A program made the translations under genes and the position numbers. 64,000 nt of DNA from Runella slithyformis DSM 19594 (GTDB taxonomy: Bacteria; Bacteroidota; Bacteroidia; Cytophagales; Spirosomataceae). Positions within the stretch are counted from its first letter, which is position 1; every line of letters starts with the position of its first letter. The notes under the pieces are model-generated. The model ran no database searches, was not told the origin of the DNA, and was given only the letters and a program-made list of their open reading frames with translations. Positions 25,038-33,798 of this stretch are shown here, in pieces. The stretch covers positions 6,151,001-6,215,000 of the forward strand of contig NC_015703.1 in assembly GCF_000218895.1 (NCBI RefSeq). The letters run 5' to 3'.

Positions 25038-26072
25038 TTAACGGCGTTGCGGGAGGCTTTTAGTTTCCCAGGCCAGCAAAATTTGTTTTAGCTGCTTGTA
25101 TTCGATCAAAAAACCGTCGTGGCCGTAGAGCGAGTCAATTTCCTGATATTCGGCGTCGGGGATATGACGGGCCAGAAATTTCTGCTCGGCGGGCTGAAAT
25201 AAGATATCGGAGCTGATGCCTACCACCAGCGTATGGGCTTTGACCTGCGAAAGGGCATGTGTAACGCTCGGGCGGTTGCGGCCTACGTTGTGCAGATCCA
25301 TCATCCGCGAGAGGGTCCAATACGAAAACGCGTTAAAACGTTGGGCCAGTTTATCGCCCTGATACTGCTGATAGGTGGCGGCCCGAAAATGATCGGTCTG
25401 TTCATTGCTGTCGCGGGCTTGGGTAAAGTCGTAGGTATCGTAGTTGCGGTACGACAACAGCGCAATGGCGCGTGCCACTTTCATGCCTTCAGTGCCCGCA
25501 TCGGGGCGAGATTCCTGCCACGTAGGGTCAGCTTTAATGGCCATGCGTTGGGATTCATTGAAGGCAATCCCCCACGGAGAATGCAGCGCATTGGTGGCGA
25601 TCAGCACCAGATTTTCGATCAGATCGGGTTGGATGATAGCCCATTCCAAGGCTTGTTGCCCTCCGAGTGAGCCGCCTGCGAGGGTATGAATACGCTGAAT
25701 TCCCAATTCTTCCCGCAGTAATTCAAAGGCGTAAATATTATCGCGAATACTGATATCGGGAAACGTACGATAATAGGGGGTGTTGGTTTTGGCGTTGATG
25801 CTCAGGGCATTGGTAGAGCCGTAGTGCGAGCCGAGCACATTCACGCAGATGATAAACCAATCCTTAGGATCGTAGTGGAGTCCCGTACCCACCAGCCCGT
25901 CCCACCAATCGGTCGGGTCGGAGCTGCCCGTCAGGGCGTGGCAGATCCATAAAACATTGCTGCGGTCGGCATTGAGGGTGCCGTGAGTAGTGTACGCCAA
26001 TTGGAAGCCCGCTAATTCGCCGCCGAGCTCCAACGGAAACGTGTAAGGATATTTGAATAGAGTAACTGCCAA
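25038..26072 (-). CDS. metX: Homoserine O-acetyltransferase
   Basis: 344 residues. It acetylates L-homoserine with acetyl-CoA to give O-acetylhomoserine, the committed step to methionine. The alpha/beta-hydrolase core has ALTGSSDPTDWWDGLVG (oxyanion region), NVLGSHYGSTNALSI, the nucleophile serine in GGSLGGQQALEW (about residue 145), and catalytic Asp and His in SDILFQPAE and YGHDGFLIEY. No ATG fits: an in-frame TGA lies two codons upstream of TTG at 26072, so the TTG is the likely start. Transcription starts far upstream through a SAM-I riboswitch and a possible 33-codon leader ORF. Synthesis should therefore fall when SAM is abundant. Succinyl instead of acetyl specificity (MetA) is not indicated. 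Confidence 0.95.
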   Translation of the reverse strand: MAVTLFKYPYTFPLELGGELAGFQLAYTTHGTLNADRSNVLWICHALTGSSDPTDWWDGLVGTGLHYDPKDWFIICVNVLGSHYGSTNALSINAKTNTPYYRTFPDISIRDNIYAFELLREELGIQRIHTLAGGSLGGQQALEWAIIQPDLIENLVLIATNALHSPWGIAFNESQRMAIKADPTWQESRPDAGTEGMKVARAIALLSYRNYDTYDFTQARDSNEQTDHFRAATYQQYQGDKLAQRFNAFSYWTLSRMMDLHNVGRNRPSVTHALSQVKAHTLVVGISSDILFQPAEQKFLARHIPDAEYQEIDSLYGHDGFLIEYKQLKQILLAWETKSLPQRR

Positions 26073-26113
26073 GGTTCAAAAACAATTAAAAGTGGTTTTG
26101 TGGTTACAGCGTT

Positions 26114-26215
26114 TCAACATCCGGGGGATATCGACGTTCCGGTGCATCTTAGCCAAAAGATGCCAAACAGTAATGGGCGCAGAAGGCGCATTTGTTTTTC
26201 CGGGAATCTTAACAT
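26114..26215 (-). CDS. Possible 33-residue leader peptide in the metX mRNA
   Basis: An ATG at 26215 opens a 33-codon frame ending in TGA at 26114, between the SAM riboswitch and the metX start. A second in-frame ATG lies eight codons in. The product is basic and hydrophobic in the middle (MRLLRPLLFGIFWLRC). There is no methionine run like classic attenuator peptides. Translation is unproven, and it may be a chance frame. Confidence 0.3.
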   Translation of the reverse strand: MLRFPEKQMRLLRPLLFGIFWLRCTGTSISPGC

Positions 26216-26221
26216 GAATGT

Positions 26222-26355
26222 TTCGATTTATATCCCCTGAGGGTCGTTGTTGCGACCGCTTAGGTAGGAATTAGCACCTTATCTCGTGTATTTGGAAACA
26301 GGTTGCCAGAGGTTCGCGGAGCCTATTCTCTCCCCTCTTCTTTATAAATCAATCG
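26222..26355 (-). promoter_or_regulatory. SAM-I (S-box) riboswitch upstream of metX
   Basis: On the minus strand the SAM-I core is present in order: P1 arm GATTTATA (26350-26343); AAGAAGAGG; a P2 region with internal GGAG/CTCC; the invariant CCTCTGGCAACC; P3 closing with AAGGTGCTAATTCC; P4 (GGTCG-caacaa-CGACC); and P1 return arm TATAAATC (26232-26225). GGCAACC and GGTGCTAATTCC are the diagnostic SAM-binding segments. It senses S-adenosylmethionine and represses the gene when SAM is high. There is no strong intrinsic terminator between it and metX, so control may be translational. Confidence 0.93.
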
Positions 26356-26388
26356 CTGTGTGTATGAGAAGCAACTGACTTGATGGTG

Positions 26389-26418
26389 CAATATTACGTC
26401 GCAAAGGGCTGAATCCAA
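26389..26418 (-). promoter_or_regulatory. Promoter for the metX riboswitch transcript
   Basis: On the minus strand TTG (26418-26416), a 19-base spacer, then TAATATTG (26396-26389), one mismatch from TAnnTTTG. Transcription would begin near 26382, about 30 bases before the riboswitch P1. Confidence 0.6.
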
Positions 26419-26469
26419 AATAATTCATAAAAAACTCGTGCGCTCAATCCAAATTTTTGCTTCTTGTCG

Positions 26470-26477
26470 TAGCTTTG
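26470..26477 (+). promoter_or_regulatory. Promoter -7 element for DUF721 gene
   Basis: TAGCTTTG, an exact TAnnTTTG match, 22 bases before the ATG at 26499. It points away from the metX promoter. Confidence 0.6.
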
Positions 26478-26498
26478 TATAGTAACTTTACCCGAATT

Positions 26499-26819
26499 AT
26501 GATTTATCGTTTCAAAAAAGAAAACGCCGCCCGGCGTCCGGGAGTGACCACTGTTGGCGACGCCATCCATAAAATGCTGGAAATGTACCGTCTGCGCCCG
26601 CAGTTTGACGAGTCGTCGGTGAAGGTATATTGGGAAAAGTTGGTGGGAAAAGAGATCGCTTCCCGCACTTCGGATATTTACGTCAAGGACAAAGTATTGT
26701 TTCTTCGACTGGATTCGGCCCCTCTGGCCAATGAATTGGTGATCGCCAAACGCAAGCTCATTCAATCTCTCAATGACTCCTTTGGCTATGAATTGATCGT
26801 GGACATTGTATTTATTTAA
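26499..26819 (+). CDS. DUF721 domain protein, DciA-like
   Basis: 106 residues from the ATG at 26499, which lies right after a promoter element; the longer frame is unlikely. The pattern VTTVGDAIHKMLEMYRLRP, then VKVYWEKLVGKEIASRTS, then LFLRLDSAPLANELVIAKRKL is that of DUF721. The family includes DciA, which recruits the DnaB helicase in bacteria lacking DnaC or DnaI. Bacteroidota versions are short like this one. The link to dnaB (3.7 kb away) is by family only. It is divergent from metX. Confidence 0.85.
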   Translation: MIYRFKKENAARRPGVTTVGDAIHKMLEMYRLRPQFDESSVKVYWEKLVGKEIASRTSDIYVKDKVLFLRLDSAPLANELVIAKRKLIQSLNDSFGYELIVDIVFI

Positions 26820-27033
26820 GTGGTGGCCTGACAGAATGCCTCCTATATCATTCAAAATGTACTTGCGAAATACGGTGGTTTAGTTCAAAGGTACCAAAAA
26901 GGCTAACGTGAAATCCCGGCATTTACCGACACTAATCCTGTCGTACATGACTCCTTTGGTTTACATTAAACGCAGTCTCCGTTAAATCAGTAATTATACG
27001 TAAATTCATTTGGCAGAGTTTCTTTTCACAAAT

Positions 27034-27065
27034 AAAAAGGGTACGACAAAAATCGTACCCTTTTT
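27034..27065. terminator. Bidirectional rho-independent terminator
   Basis: A 13-bp perfect stem (AAAAAGGGTACGA at 27034-27046 with its complement at 27053-27065) around a 6-base loop, with A and T runs on both sides. It lies between the converging DUF721 and clpC genes. The rest of the 26820-27151 gap shows no gene. Confidence 0.9.
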
Positions 27066-27151
27066 ATAAACAGTATATTTTTTAAAAATTTTGTCGAACT
27101 ACCAGTCAACGTTTAGAGGTTGGCATCCGTACTTCATTAAGAGCCAACCGA

Positions 27152-29677
27152 TTAATTAATGACCTCCGCTTCTTTTTTTCTAACCGTAATCACCAGTGTT
27201 TCGGCTCCGTCTTCATGGTCGGCCATGAGCGTATCTCCTTCCCGCAAATCTCCTTTAAGAATTTCTTCCGCGACGGGATCTTCAAGGTATTTTTGGATCG
27301 CGCGGTTAAGCGGACGCGCACCGTACTGTTGGTCATAGCCTTTTTCCGACAAAAAGTCTTTGGCCTTTTCCGTCAGTTCCACCTGATAGCCAAGGTTGGT
27401 TACGCGGTTGAACAGTTTACCCAGTGAGATATCAATAATGCGGTGAATATCTTCGCGCTGCAATGAATTGAATACGATCACATCATCCAAACGGTTCAGG
27501 AATTCAGGAGAAAATGCTTTACGCAACGCGCTCTGAATGGTACTCTTCATCAGATCATCCTGATTTTCGGATTTGGCTTTGGTCGCAAAACCGATGCCCG
27601 AACCAAAATCTTTCAGATCACGCACTCCAATGTTGGACGTCATGATGATGATGGTATTACGGAAGTCTACACGACGGCCCAATCCATCCGTCAAAATACC
27701 GTCGTCGAGCACTTGAAGCAGAATATTGAATACATCCGGGTGCGCTTTTTCGATCTCATCCAACAATACGACACTGTACGGCTTACGACGAATCTTTTCG
27801 GTCAATTGCCCGCCTTCTTCATATCCTACGTAGCCCGGAGGCGCTCCGATGAGGCGCGATACGCTGAACTTCTCCATGTATTCGCTCATATCAATCCGTA
27901 CCAAGGCATCTTCCTTATCAAACAGGTAAGTCGCCAATACCTTTGCTAATTCCGTTTTTCCCACGCCCGTCGGACCAAGGAAAATAAACGAGCCGATGGG
28001 TTTTTTAGGATCTTTCAATCCTACCCGAGTCCGTTGAATAGCTTTGGTCAGTTTTTCGATCGGGTTGTTTTGGCCAATCACCCGATTTTTGAGTTCATCA
28101 CCCATACCGAGCAATTTCTGGCCTTCATTTTGTGCTACCCGATTGACCGGAATCCCCGTCATCATAGCTACCACTTCAGCTACGTTTTCGTCTGTAACGG
28201 TATAACGCCGCTTCTTGGTTTCCTCTTCCCAGGCGATCTTAGCACGGTCAAGTTGGTCTAAAAGCTTCTTCTCACGGTCGCGGAGTTGAGCGGCTTCCTC
28301 GTATTTCTGGCTTTTCACCACGAGGTTTTTCTGCTTCTTGACCTCCTCAATCTGTTGTTCCAGCACTACGATATCTTCCGGAACGGTGATATTGCTGATG
28401 TGTACGCGGGCTCCTACCTCGTCCATGACGTCGATGGCTTTGTCGGGCAGGAAGCGGTCGGTGATATATCGTTCCGACAGTTTCACAGCCTGCGCAATAG
28501 CTTCGTCCGTATAGTTTACGTGGTGGTGGTCTTCGTACTTATCTTTGATGTTATTCAGAATTTCAATGGTTTCTTCCACGCTTGGGGCATCGACCATCAC
28601 GATCTGAAAACGACGGGCCAACGCGCCGTCTTTCTCAATATATTGACGATACTCATCCAATGTGGTGGCTCCAATGCATTGGATGTCGCCCCGGGCCAAA
28701 GCAGGTTTGAACATATTGGAAGCATCCAGCGAACCGGAAGCACCGCCGGCCCCGACGATCGTGTGCAGCTCATCAATGAACAGGATCACCTCGGGTGATT
28801 TTTCCAGTTCATTCATGACCGCTTTCATACGCTCTTCAAACTGCCCTCTATATTTAGTTCCCGCTACGAGCGAGGCCAAATCCAGCGTTACGACGCGTTT
28901 GCCGAACAGCACCCGCGAAACTTTCTTTTGTACAATTCTCAGCGCTAAGCCTTCAGCAATAGCCGTCTTCCCAACACCCGGCTCTCCGATGAGCACAGGG
29001 TTGTTTTTCTTACGGCGGCTCAGCACCTGCGCTACACGTTCAATTTCTTTCTCACGGCCAACGATAGGGTCTAATTTACCCAATTCTGCCATCTTGGTTA
29101 GGTCTCTACCGAAATTGTCTAAGACAGGTGTACGAGATTTTTCGGTATTTTTGGGGTCTTTGCCTTGCTGAGCACCGCCTCCGAACATACTCCGTTCGTC
29201 GTCGTCGTCAGTTTCGGGCCCCGCGTGCGGTTTGGTGCCTGATGATTGATACTCTAACATTTCCTTAACGATTTCATAGTTTACATTGAACTTGGCTAAA
29301 ATCTGCGAGGCCAGGTTATCGGGGTCACGCAGAATGGACAGTAGCAGGTGCTCCGTACCTATAAGTGGGCTTTTAAAAATTTTTGCTTCTAAGTAGGTGA
29401 TTTTTAACACCTTTTCAGATTGCCGGGTCAATGGAATATTGGCCAGATTTTTCACGTTGTTGGTGGCGGTACCTTTCGTAACCTGCTCGATGGTTACGCG
29501 CAATTCTTCCAAAGAAACGCCCAGTTTCTTTAATAAAGCCAACGCTACTCCTTCTCCTTCTCTTATCATTCCCAGAATAAGATGCTCGGTGCCGATATAA
29601 TCATGCCCCAGCCGCAAGGCTTCTTCACGGCTGAGTGAAATGACTTCTTTTACGCGGTTTGAAAATTTTGCTTCCAT
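27152..29677 (-). CDS. clpC: ATP-dependent Clp protease ATP-binding subunit ClpC
   Basis: 841 residues. It is a AAA+ unfoldase that feeds proteins to ClpP and disaggregates proteins. Two N-terminal Clp repeats (RVKEVISLSREEALRLGHDYIGTEHLILG and the matching second) precede the first AAA domain (GEPGVGKTAIAEG, about residue 235). A UVR-type middle segment (KSQKYEEAAQLRDREKKLLDQ) marks ClpC rather than ClpB, and the second AAA domain has GPTGVGKTELAK. The IGF-like loop near IGSGIGFATK supports ClpP interaction. The start is the ATG at 29677. It is a single gene between a bidirectional terminator and the WbqC gene. In many Gram-positives ClpC works with MecA or McsB adaptors; none is seen here. 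Confidence 0.96.
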   Translation of the reverse strand: MEAKFSNRVKEVISLSREEALRLGHDYIGTEHLILGMIREGEGVALALLKKLGVSLEELRVTIEQVTKGTATNNVKNLANIPLTRQSEKVLKITYLEAKIFKSPLIGTEHLLLSILRDPDNLASQILAKFNVNYEIVKEMLEYQSSGTKPHAGPETDDDDERSMFGGGAQQGKDPKNTEKSRTPVLDNFGRDLTKMAELGKLDPIVGREKEIERVAQVLSRRKKNNPVLIGEPGVGKTAIAEGLALRIVQKKVSRVLFGKRVVTLDLASLVAGTKYRGQFEERMKAVMNELEKSPEVILFIDELHTIVGAGGASGSLDASNMFKPALARGDIQCIGATTLDEYRQYIEKDGALARRFQIVMVDAPSVEETIEILNNIKDKYEDHHHVNYTDEAIAQAVKLSERYITDRFLPDKAIDVMDEVGARVHISNITVPEDIVVLEQQIEEVKKQKNLVVKSQKYEEAAQLRDREKKLLDQLDRAKIAWEEETKKRRYTVTDENVAEVVAMMTGIPVNRVAQNEGQKLLGMGDELKNRVIGQNNPIEKLTKAIQRTRVGLKDPKKPIGSFIFLGPTGVGKTELAKVLATYLFDKEDALVRIDMSEYMEKFSVSRLIGAPPGYVGYEEGGQLTEKIRRKPYSVVLLDEIEKAHPDVFNILLQVLDDGILTDGLGRRVDFRNTIIIMTSNIGVRDLKDFGSGIGFATKAKSENQDDLMKSTIQSALRKAFSPEFLNRLDDVIVFNSLQREDIHRIIDISLGKLFNRVTNLGYQVELTEKAKDFLSEKGYDQQYGARPLNRAIQKYLEDPVAEEILKGDLREGDTLMADHEDGAETLVITVRKKEAEVIN

Positions 29678-29762
29678 TTAATTATGGTTTCTTCACGGTT
29701 AGAATGGAGGAGTATAGCTAGCTGATGTATCAACTTATTAACGAATAAACCCCCTACTTCGT

Positions 29763-30389
29763 TCAATGTACGATTACAGACCGCCTTAGGATGTTTCCGG
29801 CTTCTGCTCCCTGACACATCAACAAATCAATCACACTCAAATTCGGGACAAATTCACGCCCGAAGTTTTGTTGATAAACAACGGGTTTGTATAAATTGTT
29901 GTGCCCGTAGGCCTTTTTGGGATGAATCACAGAAAGTGCGTCATATTGGCCGGTCTCTACCCCAGATTGGTAGGTTTCGGTCAGCCGTATTGTCGGTTTT
30001 AGTCTCAACAGCCGCAGACAGATTGTCAGCAGTTCCCAATTCAGATCAAACAGATAGACGGGCTTTTTTTGAAACACCTGTTCAAAATCCGGGCCAAAGT
30101 ATTCAAAATAAGGCGCTTTAGCATACGCAGCGGTAATGGCTCCCCAATGCCTCTTTACCCACGACTGCGTATAATCTATTTTTACTTCTCTGATGGGCAT
30201 TTTTTTTACCGAATGCAGTATCGGAACGATCAGGGTATCCAAGCCATTGGCAGTCAGGATATGGCAACGGTTTCGATAGGTTTGTTTCAGGAAATGCTCG
30301 TGCGCTTCAATTTTTGCCTCTCCGTATTTTACTAAACAGGCAAAGTACTCCAATGAGGGCAAGTACTGTAATTCGATTCTGGCCGACAA
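29763..30389 (-). CDS. WbqC-like family protein
   Basis: 208 residues. The family features are at the start (IELQYLPSLEYFACLVKYGEAKIEAHEHFLKQTYRNRCHIL) and in IVPILHSVKKMPIREVKID followed by WVKRHWGAITAAYAKAPYFEYF. WbqC-like proteins are often near O-antigen or polysaccharide genes; their activity is unknown, although a nucleotide-sugar or lipid-linked role is suspected. The best start is TTG at 30389, since the upstream frame hits TAA without an ATG. It is 85 bases upstream of clpC. Confidence 0.85.
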   Translation of the reverse strand: MSARIELQYLPSLEYFACLVKYGEAKIEAHEHFLKQTYRNRCHILTANGLDTLIVPILHSVKKMPIREVKIDYTQSWVKRHWGAITAAYAKAPYFEYFGPDFEQVFQKKPVYLFDLNWELLTICLRLLRLKPTIRLTETYQSGVETGQYDALSVIHPKKAYGHNNLYKPVVYQQNFGREFVPNLSVIDLLMCQGAEAGNILRRSVIVH

Positions 30390-30565
30390 ATTTGGTTTAT
30401 GAATGAGTGATTATGTAAATAAAGTAATTTGTAGGATAGTATCAAAAAAATGATAAAAAAAATTTTATTCAGCCACCCTCATAGATACTAAAAATAAGGA
30501 AAGTGCAAATTTCAGTACAATCTCAAGGAACTGCGGCTGTCGTTTTGGGTTCAAATACCCCTCCG

Positions 30566-31330
30566 TTATCGGTACAGGTGATTCGTATCGGCATCGGCCA
30601 ATTCAATGAAAAACTGCGCCAGTTTTTGGGTCAGATCCTCGTAAAACCGCTGTCCTTTTTCGGCGGTAGCCTTTTTAGGATTTCCCACGCCGGTATCATC
30701 GGTCACCTGACTCCATTTGCGCTCTGCCCACGCCCAACCTTCGCGCATGGCGTGTATATTCGTCTTTCTGGAGTCCCCCTCCCCCGCTTCTTCCAACGGC
30801 AGCACTAAATCAGGGTGCAGGTGCAGCAAAAGGCTGGTTTCGGTTTCATCGGCATGGTCGCCAACATGCTCAAAATACGTCGAGCCGTCCAACGCCTTGA
30901 ACCAAAAACAGGTACTTATCCAGAGTTCGGGAAAGTGCGCACCCACTTCCCGAATCATTTGCCTGAAATCGTTGCCGCCGTGGCTGTTGAACAGCAGCAT
31001 TTTTTTAATTCCGCTGCGCGACACTACTTCAGCTAAATCGCGCAGAATGGCCATTTGCGTACTCGGGTAGAGATTCATGCACAGTTTGATGTCCATTTGG
31101 CCCGTATTTACTCCAAATGGAAGGGTGGGCAATACCAACACTTTGCGGTTTGCTTCCCACGCCAGCCGTGCGGCTTCGGCCGCCAGCGCGTCGGCTTCAT
31201 AGTTGTCGGTGGCGTAGGGCAAATGATAATTGTGGGCTTCGGTAGCTCCCCAGGGCAAAACAGCTACCTCGTAGTGCGTATCTTTGACGGTTTTCCAGTG
31301 AGTTTCGGCAAGCAGATAAGGACGTGACAT
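30566..31330 (-). CDS. Creatininase-family amidohydrolase
   Basis: 254 residues. The metal-binding signature is present: VLPWGATEAHNYHLPYATD near the N-terminus, NSHGGNDF in the middle, and GDHADETETSLLLHLHPDLV later, with ligand His, Asp and Glu residues. Creatininase-family enzymes open cyclic amides (creatinine, or intermediates in riboflavin/F420 and mycofactocin pathways). Its true substrate cannot be inferred here; no linked pathway gene is adjacent. The start is the ATG at 31330. Confidence 0.9.
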   Translation of the reverse strand: MSRPYLLAETHWKTVKDTHYEVAVLPWGATEAHNYHLPYATDNYEADALAAEAARLAWEANRKVLVLPTLPFGVNTGQMDIKLCMNLYPSTQMAILRDLAEVVSRSGIKKMLLFNSHGGNDFRQMIREVGAHFPELWISTCFWFKALDGSTYFEHVGDHADETETSLLLHLHPDLVLPLEEAGEGDSRKTNIHAMREGWAWAERKWSQVTDDTGVGNPKKATAEKGQRFYEDLTQKLAQFFIELADADTNHLYR

Positions 31331-31619
31331 ACTTTAAAACGCTGATTTTTTATGATGAATATAGTTAAAATTATGTTTTACTTTTGAGCCTTACTTTTTA
31401 ATACCCCCCAGCTACCCCTTTGATTTTCAATATATTACTCACTTCAGGATAATACAGCCAACGATTACCCGGTGCCGTTTGCCCCCTGCTCTGACCCATA
31501 GAAGTGAAATACATCGACCGATTTACTAATTTTGCGCGCTGAAATTCAATCTTTTTATAAGATTTCCGAATTCGATTTTCCACCCATCGTCATTCGGCAA
31601 TCGCAAATCAATTCATCAA

Positions 31620-32477
31620 ATGTGGCTTCTGGGCTGGCTGGGGCGTTTACCTCTGGCGTTTTTGTATAAAATATCAGACGTTTTTTACGTGCTGATCTAT
31701 TACGTAGTCGGTTATCGTAAAAAACTCGTTACCCAACACTTAAATGAATCTTTTCCTGAAAAAACACCGCAGGAGATCATAAAGATTCGGAAAGAGTTTT
31801 ATCAATTGCTGGCCGATCTTTTTGTCGAGACCCTCAAACTACCGTTTTTAAGCGCCGAAGAAATTCAGGAACGCGTTCGAATCGACAATTTTGAATTGAT
31901 CAAAAACTACATTGACAGCGGTCAATCCTTCCTTTCTTTCAGTGCGCATATTGCCAACTGGGAGTGGGTACCCGGTGCCCTGACCACGCGCGGAATTCCC
32001 GTCGATGTGGTATACAAGACCCTAACCGGTAAGCAGTCCGATGCGTTTATGGTAAAAGTGCGCTCTTCGTTTGGGGTATATCCCATTCCGATGCAACGAC
32101 TCATGCGGGAGGTAGTAGCGCGTCGGAAGATCATCCGGACCACCGGGCTGGTGGCCGACCAATCCCCCCACGAACCCGAACACGCGCATTGGCTGCCGTT
32201 TTTACATCATGAAACGGGTTTTTTCCCGGGTACAGAAAAAATAGCCCGTGCCACTAAAATGCCCGTTGTCTTCGGCGAAATGTACCGTACCGGTCGAGGG
32301 TATTATACCGTTTTGTTTCACTCGGTGGCCGAGCCGCCGTACGATGATCTACCCGAAGGGGCTATTACCAATTCCTACAAAAACCTGCTGGAAGCGGCCA
32401 TCCGACGACATCCTTCCGAATGGCTTTGGTCGCACAACCGCTGGAAGCATAAGAAGGAAAACTTTGTAAAACCGTAG
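31620..32477 (+). CDS. Lipid A biosynthesis lauroyl/myristoyl acyltransferase-like (LpxL/HtrB family)
   Basis: 285 residues. A membrane-associated acyltransferase that adds a secondary acyl chain to Kdo-lipid IVA or a related lipid. The N-terminal hydrophobic segment (WLGRLPLAFLYKISDVFYVLIYYVVGYR) is followed by the HxxNWE-type motif in FSAHIANWEWVPGAL, the strongest family signature, and later GEMYRTGRGYY. The length is near the family average. The start is the ATG at 31620. A related role on ornithine or amino lipids is possible in Bacteroidota, so I leave the symbol blank. Confidence 0.85.
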   Translation: MWLLGWLGRLPLAFLYKISDVFYVLIYYVVGYRKKLVTQHLNESFPEKTPQEIIKIRKEFYQLLADLFVETLKLPFLSAEEIQERVRIDNFELIKNYIDSGQSFLSFSAHIANWEWVPGALTTRGIPVDVVYKTLTGKQSDAFMVKVRSSFGVYPIPMQRLMREVVARRKIIRTTGLVADQSPHEPEHAHWLPFLHHETGFFPGTEKIARATKMPVVFGEMYRTGRGYYTVLFHSVAEPPYDDLPEGAITNSYKNLLEAAIRRHPSEWLWSHNRWKHKKENFVKP

Positions 32478-32595
32478 CTATTTACAATTCATCCAAACAC
32501 AGCTTTTTTACAGCGGCCCGAGCAATTCAGCATTGGCATCGTCTTTCAGTTGTCTTATGAAAATATATCGTCTCCGCCATTAACATTCAGCCATC

Positions 32596-33083
32596 ATGAT
32601 TCAGATTGCCCATTTCAGCCCCGAACATCAACAGTCGATCATTGACTTGGTCTTAGGGATACAGCAAAACGAGTTTAACATCCCATTACGCTGGCCGACC
32701 ATCCTAATCTATTGACTATTTCCTCGTTTTATTGTCAAAACAAAGGAGCCTTTTGGGGCGCATTAAAAGACCGAAAGGTCATCGGCACCATTGCGCTGAT
32801 CGACATGGGCGACCGCACGGGCACCATTCGTAGGATGTTTGTTCACCAAGATTTTCGGGGCAAAGAATTGGGCATTGCCACTCTGCTTTTGAATGCTATG
32901 CTCGACCACTGCCGTCGGCACGGACTGACGGCCATTTATCCGGGGACGCTGGCGCGCCTGCGGGCAGCTATGCGTTTTTACGAGAAAAACGGTTTTGTGC
33001 AATTACCCAAAGCTGCCCTTCCGCCCCAATTTCCCGCCATGACCCTTAATACCGTATTTTACGAACATAAAATTGCCGTTTAG
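32596..33083 (+). pseudogene. GNAT acetyltransferase gene with a -1 frameshift
   Basis: A frame opens at ATG 32596 (MIQIAHFSPEHQQSII) and stops at TGA 32713. The rest of a GNAT protein continues in another frame: MFVHQDFRGKELGIATLLLNAML and FYEKNGFVQLP. The switch falls at CCC (32682-32684): adding one C restores FNIPITLADHPNLL and a single protein of about 162 residues. It is thus broken by loss of one base in a C run, unless this is a sequencing error. It lies two bases upstream of an intact, distinct GNAT gene, so together they formed a tandem pair. Confidence 0.75.
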
Positions 33084-33085
33084 CA

Positions 33086-33616
33086 ATGAAGCCCCTCACC
33101 ACCGAAGTAAACATTCGCCTCGCCCAACGATCAGACGCCCAGGCTTTATGCGCTCTGATGAAACAGACATTTATGGACACCTACGCAAGTTTCAATACGC
33201 CCGAAAATATGCAGTTGCATATCGCTTCCCATTTTGCATTGGCCCAGATTCAAACCGAATTACAGGAGGAAGATGTACAGTATTTGGTCATTGAGCACTG
33301 GGCAGAACTCATTGGTTTTGCCAAACTCGTACAAAATCACTCTGCTAAAGGGTTAGAAGATAAAATAACGGTCGAGGTTGCCCGTATTTACGTCGCAAAG
33401 GCGTATCATGGGCAACGGTTGGGTGCTCAACTTATGCAGGACTGTCTGAATCGGGCCAAGGGTTTAGGAGCAGAAACGGTTTGGCTGGGTGTCTGGGAGC
33501 ATAATCCCAAAGCCATTCGCTTTTATGAAAAGATGGGATTTCAACGCTTCGGAGAACACGTATTTATGCTCGGCACCGAAGTGCAGAATGACTTTCTGTT
33601 GAAAAAGGAAGTGTGA
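33086..33616 (+). CDS. GNAT N-acetyltransferase
   Basis: 176 residues. The acetyl-CoA loop is VAKAYHGQRLGAQLMQDC (about residues 97-114) and the C-terminal beta-bulge region is HNPKAIRFYEKMGFQRFGE. The N-terminal region (IRLAQRSDAQALCALMKQTFMDTY) fits the ribosomal/SpeG-type broad GNAT group. The substrate is unknown. It starts at ATG 33086, two bases after the stop of the frameshifted GNAT gene, so the two were probably one operon. Repeat-rich DNA follows. Confidence 0.88.
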   Translation: MKPLTTEVNIRLAQRSDAQALCALMKQTFMDTYASFNTPENMQLHIASHFALAQIQTELQEEDVQYLVIEHWAELIGFAKLVQNHSAKGLEDKITVEVARIYVAKAYHGQRLGAQLMQDCLNRAKGLGAETVWLGVWEHNPKAIRFYEKMGFQRFGEHVFMLGTEVQNDFLLKKEV

Positions 33617-33765
33617 AGAGCAAGGAGTGAGAGGCGGGAAGTTCAAGGAGTGAGAGGCGGGAAGTGAGGAGTCAGTATTGAACGAGGGGCGTCTATAATG
33701 ACTGCGCGGTAGGATGACCGTACAGTATTCCAAGTTAACAATCTGACTCGTCGCTTCTGACTCCT
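33617..33765. repeat. Purine-rich direct repeats and inverted arms
   Basis: Two near-identical 23-bp units starting CAAGGAGTGAGAGGCGGG lie side by side at about 33620-33666. They run into GAGGAGTCAG, whose complement CTGACTCCTC lies about 80 bases further on (near 33760). The units are built of 7-bp blocks like GGAGTGA and GGAGTCA. It sits between the converging GNAT and XRE-S24 genes. Confidence 0.6.
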
Positions 33766-33798
33766 CGCTCCTCAAACTACCTGCACTACCCGGCTGAA

